In this document: one piece after another, positions 46,342 to 54,594 of the stretch
Numbering within the stretch: the first letter of the stretch is position 1
Layout of the letters: every line of letters begins with the position of its first letter
Source of the DNA: Acidobacteriaceae bacterium
GTDB taxonomy: Bacteria > Acidobacteriota > Terriglobia > Terriglobales > Acidobacteriaceae
Length of the DNA stretch: 64,000 bases
NCBI GenBank assembly: GCA_030037545.1
Contig: JASHRF010000068.1
Coordinates: 1-64,000 of the forward strand
Direction: 5' to 3'
Notes under the pieces: model-generated
Told to the model about the DNA's origin: nothing
Databases searched by the model: none
Seen by the model: the letters and a program-made list of their open reading frames with translations, nothing else
Program-made: the position numbers and the translations under genes

Positions 46342-46883
46342 GAAGAACCTCCGGGCGAGGATTGGTGAACTGTCCTGATATGCGTAATCCGCGCGAAAAT
46401 CGGATCATAAATTTTGAAAGGGCTCGCTCTGGCGCATTGAAGGGCCGCTTTGAATGGAATCCCGAAGTCGCCCCAGGGCAATCGCGCTTCAAAAACCAGC
46501 CATCGTGTTGAAGGACTCCTCTTCTTCGCTTCGCCACACCAAAAGTCAAGACCCCACCTCGCAACTTTTCTCGTAACGAATTGAAACGAAACGCCATTTT
46601 CCCGCCCTGCGCTTTGCCGGTAATTTCCCCCGTTTGCCCTATCCTGACCTTGAAGTGCGCCGATTGTCCGCGGCGGAAAAGGAAACCAGCCATGGTCCCG
46701 AGACCATCCGCCCATCGCGAGCTCCAATCCCCGAAATGGACCTGTTTTGCCTTCACAAAATGCGCGTTTTCACGCATCGCGCAGCGCATTTCCTGCCAGG
46801 TCCTCGACGGCCTCGCCCCTCGCAACTCCTTTATGTTTAGCAAGTTGCATCCACTCTCAATAACCGGGAAGGACCAAAACGAC
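46342..46883. other. Upstream region of the giant gene, no gene seen
   Basis: Several short antisense frames cross this stretch, but none has a ribosome site or recognisable protein. It probably contains the giant gene promoter, which I could not place. Confidence 0.4.
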
Positions 46884-46908
46884 CACCCTCCCCCTCCCGG
46901 GGGGGGTG
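46884..46908. repeat. Homopolymer hairpin (C-rich arm, G8 arm)
   Basis: CACCCTCCCCC (46884-46894, with one bulged T) pairs with GGGGGGGGTG (46899-46908) around the loop TCCC. It is a very stable 10-bp stem with a G8 tract, between the divergent giant gene and the mpg gene. Confidence 0.55.
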
Positions 46909-46966
46909 AGATAAATCACACGCACGCTTTATTTGTCGGCGAGAATGGAGATATCTGCTGCCAGCT

Positions 46967-47668
46967 ATGCGCCCTGGACCATCGATCGCCACGCCGATTT
47001 ACCCGCCGGGAAGCCTGCTCTCGTGCGCCTTCTTCGAGCGCCCGCCCGAGGTCGTGGCGCCGCTGCTGCTTGGCAAGCTGCTGGTCCGAAAGGTAGGAGT
47101 AGGAGCGCGGAAGCCCATCGTCGGAAGAATCGTCGAAGTCGAAGCCTACCTCGGCCCGCACAACGATCCGCCCGACCCGGCCGCGCACTCCCATCGCGGC
47201 CCCACGCCGCGGAACTCCGTTCTCTTCGGTCCCGCAGGTCATGCGTATGTTTACTCGATTTACGGCCAGTACTTCTGCATGAACATCACCTGCGAGCCGG
47301 AGGACCAGGCCGGCTGCATTCTGGTGCGGGCGCTGGAGCCGGTCACGGGCCTGGAACAAATGGCCCGCAATCGCGGCTTCAAGACTGCCTTGGCAGCAAA
47401 AATTGCCCCGCGCGAGCTCACCGGCGGCCCCGGCCGGCTCTGCCAGGCGCTCCGCATCACCCGGCCCGCGCATAACGGGCTCGATCTGCTTTCGCCCGCC
47501 TCGCCGCTCCAGGTGCGCGACGATGGTTTCATCGTCCCCGAATGCATCGTGACGACGAGGATCGGCATTCGCCACGCCGCCGAGCGCCCCTTGCGGTTTG
47601 CCGTTCCCGGCTGCGCCTGCGTGTCGGGGCCGAAGTCTTTGACCGGAAAACGCATTTTTATCCGGTAG
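46967..47668 (+). CDS. mpg: DNA-3-methyladenine glycosylase II (Mpg/AAG family)
   Basis: This 233-residue protein is an alkyladenine-DNA glycosylase of the Mpg fold. It carries LLSCAFFERPPEVVAPLLLGKLL, the catalytic glutamate in RIVEVEAYLGPHNDP, and the DNA-intercalating AYVYSIYGQYFCMNI segment. A C-terminal LTGGPGRLCQAL is typical. It removes 3-methyladenine and hypoxanthine from DNA. The first 15 residues are non-conserved, and the ATG at 46967 has no clear ribosome site, so the exact start is unsure. The cytochrome gene follows 45 bases later. Confidence 0.88.
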   Translation: MRPGPSIATPIYPPGSLLSCAFFERPPEVVAPLLLGKLLVRKVGVGARKPIVGRIVEVEAYLGPHNDPPDPAAHSHRGPTPRNSVLFGPAGHAYVYSIYGQYFCMNITCEPEDQAGCILVRALEPVTGLEQMARNRGFKTALAAKIAPRELTGGPGRLCQALRITRPAHNGLDLLSPASPLQVRDDGFIVPECIVTTRIGIRHAAERPLRFAVPGCACVSGPKSLTGKRIFIR

Positions 47669-47713
47669 AATTGCGTCAACCCGTTAGAGCCCATCCCACG
47701 AGGTTCCTGCACC

Positions 47714-48325
47714 GTGAAGATCACTTCCCTTGTTCCCTCCGCTGCCGCTGTGGCGCTGCTGGCCACGGCTGTTCTGGCCGCCATCACCGTTGCCCAAGCC
47801 CCGCAAAACCCGCCCGCTGGCGGCGCCATGCCGGGGATGAACGGTACGCCCGAAGCGGGTAACCCTGCTCAGCAGGGCGGAATGCACCACCAGCGCAATT
47901 TCCCTCCGCCAACCAACCTTCAAGTACTTCCAAAAGACCTGACCGGGGCGCAGGTCAGGGATACCATGCGCGGCTGGGCCGGCGACCTGGGAACGGAGTG
48001 TGACACCTGCCACGCCGCCTACGCCGACGGCCGCAAGGCTCCCAACGGCCAGCCCATGCTCGACTTCGCGTCAGATGCCAAGCCTGAAAAGAAAATGGCG
48101 CGCATCATGTACACCATGATGGAGCTCGACAAGAAGGATTACGTGGCCAGGGTAGCGGCGATGGACACCATGCCCGAGCCCGCTGCGCCGCTCACCTGCG
48201 GAACCTGCCATCGCGGAAGTATCGATCCGGAAGCATACGTGCCGCCGCGCCACGAAGAGCATGGTCCGCACCCCGAGGGTACGCCGCCGGCTGGCGGAGC
48301 GCCCGCTGCTCCACAGGGGCATTGA
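47714..48325 (+). CDS. Diheme cytochrome c, photosynthetic-reaction-centre-cytochrome-like (CytoC_RC)
   Basis: The 203-residue protein starts with GTG at 47714. It has a signal peptide (VPSAAAVALLATAVLAAITVAQA), a Met/Gly/Pro/His-rich linker (residues 35-65), and two heme motifs, C96-x2-C99-H100 and C162-x2-C165-H166. The segment NLQVLPKDLTGAQVRDTM, leading to the first motif, and MARIMYTMMELD between the motifs match the half-unit of the tetraheme cytochrome of photosynthetic reaction centres, a domain common in non-phototrophic acidobacteria. It likely acts as a periplasmic electron carrier. No photosynthesis genes are in the window. The His/Pro-rich tail could bind metal. Confidence 0.85.
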   Translation: MKITSLVPSAAAVALLATAVLAAITVAQAPQNPPAGGAMPGMNGTPEAGNPAQQGGMHHQRNFPPPTNLQVLPKDLTGAQVRDTMRGWAGDLGTECDTCHAAYADGRKAPNGQPMLDFASDAKPEKKMARIMYTMMELDKKDYVARVAAMDTMPEPAAPLTCGTCHRGSIDPEAYVPPRHEEHGPHPEGTPPAGGAPAAPQGH

Positions 48326-48338
48326 TTGATCAAGTAGC

Positions 48339-48415
48339 GCCGGTCTCCTGACCGGCTGTGCGAGCGGCGTTCGTAACCTTCCATCCTCTCCGCGATTAAC
48401 GCGCGGAAAGGATGG
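48339..48415. repeat. Two stacked hairpins between convergent genes
   Basis: GCCGGTC-TCCT-GACCGGC (48339-48356) is a perfect 7-bp stem. CCATCCTCTCCGCG (48381-48394) pairs with CGCGGAAAGGATGG (48402-48415), 14 bp with one mismatch. There is no T-run, so they are either bidirectional terminators or REP-like elements. They lie between the cytochrome and ALDH16 genes. Confidence 0.55.
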
Positions 48416-48456
48416 GGCACCCCCCAGGCGGGGGAGCGAATTCTTGTTCCCTGCCC

Positions 48457-50871
48457 TCACTCGCCGTACGGAACCCAGATGTTCTTCACCTGCGTAGCGT
48501 GCTGCAGGAACCAGCGGCCCTCGGCCTGCGCGGGGTTGAACCAGTCGTACTCGTGGCCGTCGTTGGTCCACACCTGCTTCATGTTGCCGATGGAAGCATT
48601 ACGGACCAGCGTGGCTTCCTCGTCGCTGCGGAAGCACCAGATGGCTTCGATGCCGTCGTGCTCGGAGAGTGTTTTGGCCAGTTCCGTGGGACGGCCGGCG
48701 ACCAGATTCACTACTCCGGCAGGAACGTCGCTGGTGTCGAGCAACTGGTAGAGATCGCCGATGATGAGCGGATAGCGCTCCGAGGGCACGGCGACTACCG
48801 TATTGCCCATCGCGATAGCCGGCAGCACGAGCGAGAGCAGCCCCAGCAGCGGCGCTTCACTGGGCGCGAGAATGCCGATGGCGCCCACGGCCTCGGGCAT
48901 GGCGATGACGATGTTACGGCCCGGAGGGTGATGCACGACGCCTTCGTACTTATCGGTCCACGCTGCGTAGCTGAAAATCCGCTGAATGGAAAGATCGACC
49001 TCGACGGCGGCTTGCTCTTCACCAACCGCCGCGGCGAGCCGCACGGCGATTTCATCGCGCCGCTGGATCATGTTTTCGGCGATGTAGTAGAGCACCTGGG
49101 CGCGATTGTGTGCCGTGGTCCGCGCCCAGCCCGAGGCATTGCGTGCCGCCTCAACCGCGTTGCGAATGTCTTTGCGGTTGCCGAGCGGCGCTTCGCCCAG
49201 CAACTCGCCCTCGCGTCCGTACACCGGGAACGAGTAGCCGGAATCGGGCCGCGCCTGCTTGGCGCCGATGTACTGCTTCACGGTGCGGTCGATTGGCGAG
49301 ATGGCGGGCGTGAAGCCGTCGTCTTCGTCCGGCGCGTTGATATCCGACGTAGGATCCGAAGCGGGGCGCGCAGCCTTGGCCGGCGCGGCGGGCAGTGTAT
49401 GCAACCACTTGGGCGTGAGGTATTCGAGCATCCCTTCGCGTCCGCCCTCGCGGCCGTAGCCCGATTCGCGATAGCCACCGAAGCCGCACGCGCCGTCGAA
49501 CTGGTTGGTTGAATTCACCCACACCACGCCTGCCTTCACCTGCGAAGCCAGGTCGAGCGCCACGTTGATGTTCTCGCTCCAAATGCTCGCGGCCAGGCCG
49601 TAGACGGTGTTATTGGCCAGCTCCGCGGCCTCGGCCGGGGTGCGGAAGGTCATGCCCACGAGCACAGGACCGAAGATTTCTTCTTGCACCACTCTCGCCG
49701 CCGGATGAACGTCGGTGAGCAGCGTGGGCGGGAAAAAACAGCCTTTTTCCGGCACCGCATTTGCAGGTTGCCAGCAGCGCGCGCCCTCGGCCACGCCCGT
49801 CTCCACCATCTTGCGGATGGTCTCAAGCTGCACCGGCGAAACAATGGCGCCAATATCGATAGCCTTGTCGAGCGGCGGGCCTACGCGCAGCGTTTCCATG
49901 CGCGCACGCAGCTTGGAGTAGAGCGTTTCGGCCACGCGCTCCTGCACCAGCAGGCGAGAGCCCGCGCAGCACACCTGGCCCTGGTTGAACCAGATGGCAT
50001 CGACCAGTCCCTCGACTGCGGAGTCGAGATCGGCGTCGTCGAAGACCATGAAGGGCGATTTGCCGCCCAATTCGAGCGAGAGCTTCTTCGTCGAGTTAGC
50101 CGTAGCCTTGCGAATGATGCGGCCCACCTCGGTCGAGCCCGTGAAAGCAACCTTGTCCACGCCCGGATGCTCGACCAGCACCTGTCCGTTGCGCGCGTCG
50201 CAGGTGAGCACATTGAGCACGCCCGGTGGCAGGCCGACTTCCATGGCCAACTCCGCAAACGCCAGCGCGGTGAGCGGCGTGTACTTGGCCGGTTTGATGA
50301 CTACAGTATTGCCTGCGGCCAACGCCGGGGCCACCTTCCACGCGAACATCAGAAGCGGAAAATTCCACGGGATGACCTGGCCGACCACACCGCAAGCCGT
50401 GTACTGCGGAAACTCTGCTTCCAGTAACTGCGCCCAGCCGGCGTGATGATAGAAATGACGCGCCACCAGAGGAATGTCGATGTCGCGGCTCTCGCGGATG
50501 GGCTTTCCGTTGTCCATGGTTTCGAGGACGGCGAGGCGGCGCGAGTGTTTCTGCACCTGGCGGGCGAGCGCGTAGAGATAGCGGGCGCGCTCATGGCCGC
50601 TCAGCGCCTGCCACGCCGGCAGCGCCTTGCGCGCCGCGGCAACAGCGGCATCCACGTCGTCCTTGTTGCCGAGCGCCACCTCGGCGATGGCTTCGCCGGT
50701 GGAAGGATCGCTGGTGGTAATGTACTGGCCGCTGGCCGGCGAAACCCATGCTCCACCGATGAACTCCTCGAAGCGGCGGTGATGAAGATCGAGCCACCGC
50801 ACCGCTTCTTTGGGATCCTCCGGCGCGGCGCCGTACTCCATGGTGTAGAACTTTTCAGTAATGCTGCTCAT
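48457..50871 (-). CDS. Two-domain aldehyde dehydrogenase of the ALDH16 type
   Basis: This 804-residue protein carries two aldehyde dehydrogenase domains. The first (about 30-495) is complete: PWNFPL, FTGSTEVG, LELGGKSP (E267) and the catalytic Cys in GQVCCAGS (C301). The second (about 520-800) keeps an IGILAPSEAPLLGLLSLVL Rossmann segment but has no GQxC motif and no glutamate motif, so it should be inactive and structural. This two-domain layout, length and single catalytic centre match ALDH16, of which bacterial forms are active and the vertebrate form is not. It follows deoC by 125 bases. It may oxidise the acetaldehyde made by DeoC. Confidence 0.88.
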   Translation of the reverse strand: MSSITEKFYTMEYGAAPEDPKEAVRWLDLHHRRFEEFIGGAWVSPASGQYITTSDPSTGEAIAEVALGNKDDVDAAVAAARKALPAWQALSGHERARYLYALARQVQKHSRRLAVLETMDNGKPIRESRDIDIPLVARHFYHHAGWAQLLEAEFPQYTACGVVGQVIPWNFPLLMFAWKVAPALAAGNTVVIKPAKYTPLTALAFAELAMEVGLPPGVLNVLTCDARNGQVLVEHPGVDKVAFTGSTEVGRIIRKATANSTKKLSLELGGKSPFMVFDDADLDSAVEGLVDAIWFNQGQVCCAGSRLLVQERVAETLYSKLRARMETLRVGPPLDKAIDIGAIVSPVQLETIRKMVETGVAEGARCWQPANAVPEKGCFFPPTLLTDVHPAARVVQEEIFGPVLVGMTFRTPAEAAELANNTVYGLAASIWSENINVALDLASQVKAGVVWVNSTNQFDGACGFGGYRESGYGREGGREGMLEYLTPKWLHTLPAAPAKAARPASDPTSDINAPDEDDGFTPAISPIDRTVKQYIGAKQARPDSGYSFPVYGREGELLGEAPLGNRKDIRNAVEAARNASGWARTTAHNRAQVLYYIAENMIQRRDEIAVRLAAAVGEEQAAVEVDLSIQRIFSYAAWTDKYEGVVHHPPGRNIVIAMPEAVGAIGILAPSEAPLLGLLSLVLPAIAMGNTVVAVPSERYPLIIGDLYQLLDTSDVPAGVVNLVAGRPTELAKTLSEHDGIEAIWCFRSDEEATLVRNASIGNMKQVWTNDGHEYDWFNPAQAEGRWFLQHATQVKNIWVPYGE

Positions 50872-50995
50872 CGCTCTTCTCCAGACCGATTACAGGCCAA
50901 GCTTTCGCAACATCCTTCGCTCGGCCCACTGTATGCGATTCACCATGTTTACGTCGATGCCTTCTTGCGCTGATGGGATAAACTTTTGATTTCCC

Positions 50996-52024
50996 TCAAG
51001 CGATTGGATGCCGATACGTCGCCGAATACCTTCCAGTCAAATGATGCTCCAGTTGGCGCTCGATATCGCCGAGCATTCCGCTGGCGCCGAACCGAAAGAG
51101 TGATGGCTCGAGCCACGGCCTTCCCAGCTCGTCTTTCATCAGCGCCAGCCAATCCGTGGCCTGGCGCGCGGTGCGGATGCCTCCCGCCGGCTTGAATCCC
51201 ACCGCGCAGCCGGTGCGCTCGGCGTAATCGCGGATGCAGCGGACCATCACCAGCGAAACCGGCAGCGTCGCGTTCACCATCTCCTTGCCGGTCGAAGTCT
51301 TGATGAAGTCGGCGCCGGCCATCATGGCTACCCAACTTGCCCGGGCCACGTTGCGCAGCGTCATCAGGTCGCCGGTGCCAAGGATGGCTTTCAAACGCGC
51401 GGGCCCAGCCGCTTCCTTGAATGCGGCAATCTCATCGTAGAGCGCTTGCCACTCGCCGTTGAAAACGTGAGCCCGGGCAATCACGATGTCGATCTCCCGC
51501 GCCCCGGATTCCACGCTGCGGTGGATCTCATCGACACGCTCGGCAAGCGGCGACAGGCCCGCGGGAAATCCGGCTGAGACCGCGGCCACGGGAATGCCGG
51601 AGCCTTCGAGAGCGCGGACGGCGGTTTCAACAAAGGCGTGGTAGACGCAGACGGCGCCGACGGTCAGGCGCAGCTCTTCAATGCCCAGGCTCTCGACGAG
51701 GTGCCGTTGCAGCGGGTTGCGGGCCTTGGCGCAGAGGCGGCGTACGCGGTCGGCGGAGTCGTCGCCGCTGAGGGTAGTCAGGTCCATGCAGGCGATGGCG
51801 CGCAGCAGCCACGCGGCCTGGGTGTCCTTTTTCACGGTGCGGCGCGCGCAGTGGGTGGCCGCGCGGCGTTCCACAGCACTGGTGTTCACGCGCACCTGGT
51901 CCGCCCAGTCGAGATTGAGCGGCATGCGCCGGTTGGTTTCGAGCACGCGCCCGTTCAGCGCCACAGGGATGGACTGAACGCTATGCGACGCGCCATTTGG
52001 GGAGGTGACGGGCTGGAGAACCAT
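50996..52024 (-). CDS. deoC: Deoxyribose-phosphate aldolase
   Basis: The 342-residue protein belongs to the longer DeoC class. The TIM barrel holds the Schiff-base lysine in ADFIKTSTGK, the second lysine in AVGFKPAGGIR, and DLTTLSGDD near the N-terminus. An N-terminal extension of about 75 residues precedes the barrel. The enzyme splits 2-deoxyribose 5-phosphate into glyceraldehyde 3-phosphate and acetaldehyde. CGGAGA lies eight bases before the ATG at 52024. The ALDH16 gene downstream probably handles the acetaldehyde; other nucleoside catabolism genes are absent from this window. Confidence 0.9.
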   Translation of the reverse strand: MVLQPVTSPNGASHSVQSIPVALNGRVLETNRRMPLNLDWADQVRVNTSAVERRAATHCARRTVKKDTQAAWLLRAIACMDLTTLSGDDSADRVRRLCAKARNPLQRHLVESLGIEELRLTVGAVCVYHAFVETAVRALEGSGIPVAAVSAGFPAGLSPLAERVDEIHRSVESGAREIDIVIARAHVFNGEWQALYDEIAAFKEAAGPARLKAILGTGDLMTLRNVARASWVAMMAGADFIKTSTGKEMVNATLPVSLVMVRCIRDYAERTGCAVGFKPAGGIRTARQATDWLALMKDELGRPWLEPSLFRFGASGMLGDIERQLEHHLTGRYSATYRHPIA

Positions 52025-52218
52025 GGCGTTGTCTCCGCAGCAAGCCGGAAGTGCGCTTCATTAAAAAGTCGGGCCCCTCAAGTGAGTAGCCGCAACCGAA
52101 GGTTAGAAGTAGAAGGATAAATCGCGCGGGACCGCAAAGCAACTTGCGCTCCGGCGCCGGTTAGGTCCGGCTTTCCCGATGACCCGCGCCGGGCGATTCG
52201 ATCGGGCGAGGATGATCG

Positions 52219-53508
52219 TCAGGTGGTCTCTACAAAATATGTCCTCACGGCGCGCAGCAACGCGCCGCGATCGAGGATAGGTTGCCGGCCCTCGTATCGC
52301 GCCGCCCAGCAGACCTGGTTCACCAAGTCGCGCGGGTAGCAGGCGCGCAGATCCTGGTGCATCGATTGGCGAATGATGGCTATCAGATCCTTCAACAGCT
52401 CTCCATCGATCTCCAGGCCCTGCTCGGTGGCCACGCGCCGGAAAATCGCGGAGAACTGCTGGTCGCTGGCGGCGCTCAACTTAATCTTAGTCTGGATGCG
52501 GCGCAGGAAAGCGGGATCGAGCACAGTGGCCGGATCGCGGTTGGACGCGAAAACTACCAGCAACTCAAAGGGAATCTCGATCTTTCTGCCTCCCACCATC
52601 GTCAGGAACTCGATGCGGCGATCGAGGGGAACCACCCAGCGGTTGAGCAGATCTTCAGGCTGGACGCGCTGGCGGCCGAAGTCGTCGATCACCAGCACGC
52701 CGTTGTTGGCCTTCATCTGCGGCGGTCCGTCGTAATAGTGGGCGATAGGATTGAACTGCAGGTCGAGCATCTCGATGGTCAGCTCGCCGCCAACCATCAC
52801 CGTGGGTCGCCGGCAGCGCACCCAACGCTCGTCGCAATCGCCGGCGCCTTCGTCCGCTGCAGGCTGATGAATCACCGGATCGTAGACGGCGATGATCTGC
52901 CCGTCGACCTCCACGGCGTAGGGAATCCACACCGCGTCGGCAGCCAGCACGCTCCCCATCGCTTCGGCAGTCGCGGTTTTGCCCACGCCGGGCGGCCCGT
53001 AGAGAAACACCGCGCGGCCGGAGTTGAGCGCGGTCCCGAACTGCGCGAGGGTTTCGCGATCGAAGACCATGTGAGAGAAGGCGCTCTCCACATCGGCTTG
53101 GCGCACATCGGTCTTGCGCCCAGCCTGCCCGCGCACCTGTTCGACATAGCTTTCGAGGGAGATGGGCGCGGCTCCGGCATATTGGCTCTGCATCAGCAGC
53201 TCCAGCGCGCGGGAGCGGCCGGTGGAGGTGATGGCGATCTGCGGAATGTTGCCATGCATTCCGGTCACTTCGCAGAACAGCTTGCCGCGCAGGCGCGAAA
53301 AAAGCTGGTCGGCCACGTCGTAGGCCAACCGCATCTGCCGTGCCAGATCGACCACCGACAAGGGTCCACCCAGGTAGAGGTTTTTGAGCGCAATATCTTC
53401 GAGCACCGCCTCGCGCACGCCGGTTTCGGCCATGGAGTGCGGCCTGCGCTCCGGCGCTGGTGAGAGCTGCGCCTCTGAGGAAAACTCCGCGTTCGTCAGA
53501 CGGTCCAT
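52219..53508 (-). CDS. AAA-family ATPase, MoxR-like
   Basis: The 429-residue protein starts at ATG 53508 (a TTG at 53526 would add six residues; no clear ribosome site is seen). It has an N-terminal winged-helix-like region (VVDLARQMRLAYDVADQLFSR). The P-loop ATPase core follows with Walker A GPPGVGKT, Walker B VLVIDDFG, sensor FASNRDP and the Arg-rich segment DPAFLRRIQTKI. The C-terminal lid has HQDLRACYPRDLVNQVCWAARYE. It resembles the MoxR/RavA type or the ATPases associated with surface appendage loci, but no partner gene is nearby. The likely role is an assembly chaperone or regulator of unknown target. Confidence 0.8.
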   Translation of the reverse strand: MDRLTNAEFSSEAQLSPAPERRPHSMAETGVREAVLEDIALKNLYLGGPLSVVDLARQMRLAYDVADQLFSRLRGKLFCEVTGMHGNIPQIAITSTGRSRALELLMQSQYAGAAPISLESYVEQVRGQAGRKTDVRQADVESAFSHMVFDRETLAQFGTALNSGRAVFLYGPPGVGKTATAEAMGSVLAADAVWIPYAVEVDGQIIAVYDPVIHQPAADEGAGDCDERWVRCRRPTVMVGGELTIEMLDLQFNPIAHYYDGPPQMKANNGVLVIDDFGRQRVQPEDLLNRWVVPLDRRIEFLTMVGGRKIEIPFELLVVFASNRDPATVLDPAFLRRIQTKIKLSAASDQQFSAIFRRVATEQGLEIDGELLKDLIAIIRQSMHQDLRACYPRDLVNQVCWAARYEGRQPILDRGALLRAVRTYFVETT

Positions 53509-53959
53509 GCTGGGTCTTGCTTGCAAATATAACGCGTTTCCCCTCGAGGGTTACAACTACGGCTATTTTTCCGCTGCCTCTCCGAACCGGGCGGCGCGGT
53601 TCCGGGTCCCATCCAAGCCGGCATGGCGGGCCGGTGATCCAGTTTGTGGGGCAAGAACCATACTCTCCAAATCGATGGCATCCAGTTGAGAGGGGAAGCA
53701 GCAGCGCCTGCGCGGAGCCCAGAAACTCGCTCTTCCGGTGTTCGCCAAACATGGTGGATAAACTTTCAGGCTTGTCGGCTCTTCTCTGCTGCAGCCAATG
53801 TCTGTCGGGGGCACCCTGACGCCGTGACTGTTCTTCCCGTATGAGCCTTGCTCCAATTCCCCGCATGGACAACGAGAACAGAATTGCACGCCATCGAACC
53901 TAGTGTTGCTCGTTGCTCGATAGTGACCTTCATTTGCAGGCTCTAAGGGAGAGATTTGT
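53509..53959. other. 451-bp intergenic region without recognised gene
   Basis: No supported frame on either strand. The end contains CGTTGCTCGTTGCTCGAT, a short direct repeat, and GGGAGAG, the ribosome site of the next gene. Promoter boxes are not clear. Confidence 0.45.
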
Positions 53960-54499
53960 ATGAACCGACCCAGCAGAGAAAATGTACTCAGCATGCGATC
54001 AAAGCCCCTGTCTGTGGTCACTGTGCCATCGCCCCATTCCAAAGGGGCGGAAGACCGCGGTGCGGTGGTGGTTACCATGCCGATACGCTCTGCTCGCCTC
54101 GAGCGCCGGCGGGGCATGGTGGTCGAAATGCCTTCGCGTTCAGCGCGCGCCAAAGAAAGATCGCGTGACGTGGTGCAAATGCCTGCGCGCAATTCGGAGG
54201 CGGCTGAGATTCTGGACCCGCAGTCAAGCCTGCGCGCCAATTCTCAGGTTTTGTGCGACGGCATCCGCATGACTCTGGTAGCGCTGTTTGCGCTGCTCGG
54301 CTGGCCGCGTCCCACGCACGGAAAAGACCCCGGCGCAGCCGGCGCGCGCCCTTGGAAGCTGGAACTGCTCAACGTAATTTCGAAGTTGCAGATTCAGGCG
54401 TCGGTCCCGGCCCGGGGCATGGCAGCGCAGGGATCAGTGCTCGCATTCCAGCGGCCGGCCTCAGAGGAGATCGGCGCCGACCTGGCCAGCGCAGCGTAA
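53960..54499 (+). CDS. Unknown protein with four 17-residue repeats
   Basis: The ATG at 53960 follows GGGAGAGATTTGT. The 179-residue product has four repeats at 17-18 residue spacing: VVTVPSPHSK (19-28), VVTMPIRSAR (37-46), VVEMPSRSAR (54-63) and VVQMPARNSE (71-80). Between them lie basic segments such as LERRRG and AKERSRD. The C-terminal half is different: a short hydrophobic stretch (MTLVALFALLGW, 104-115), then a Pro/Gly region and a helical end. No family is recognised. The basic, repeat-rich N-terminus might bind nucleic acid or a membrane surface; this is a guess. Confidence 0.6.
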   Translation: MNRPSRENVLSMRSKPLSVVTVPSPHSKGAEDRGAVVVTMPIRSARLERRRGMVVEMPSRSARAKERSRDVVQMPARNSEAAEILDPQSSLRANSQVLCDGIRMTLVALFALLGWPRPTHGKDPGAAGARPWKLELLNVISKLQIQASVPARGMAAQGSVLAFQRPASEEIGADLASAA

Positions 54500-54518
54500 A
54501 TTCAGTTCACAGTTCTGA

Positions 54519-54538
54519 GGGCGCGGTTCTCCGCGCTC
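54519..54538. terminator. Hairpin between convergent genes
   Basis: GCGCGG (54521-54526), TTCT loop, CCGCGC (54531-54536); a G-T and a G-C pair extend the stem to 8 bp. It lies between the repeat protein gene and epsC and could stop transcription from both sides. Confidence 0.45.
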
Positions 54539-54594
54539 GCTCGCCTATAAACTCGCTTGGCTGCGAACTTAGAATTACGAACTGCGAATTGAAA

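Noticed and set aside
46031..46843. 270-residue frame on the minus strand upstream of the giant gene
   Set aside because: It overlaps the giant gene start in another frame and has no ribosome site or protein-like pattern.
46884..46908. Rho-independent terminator at the homopolymer hairpin
   Set aside because: No T-run follows on either strand, so I listed it as a repeat/structure only.
53563..54240. 225-residue frame on the minus strand
   Set aside because: It is antisense to the repeat protein gene and is Arg/Ser/Thr-rich without motifs; the plus-strand gene has a ribosome site and regular repeats.
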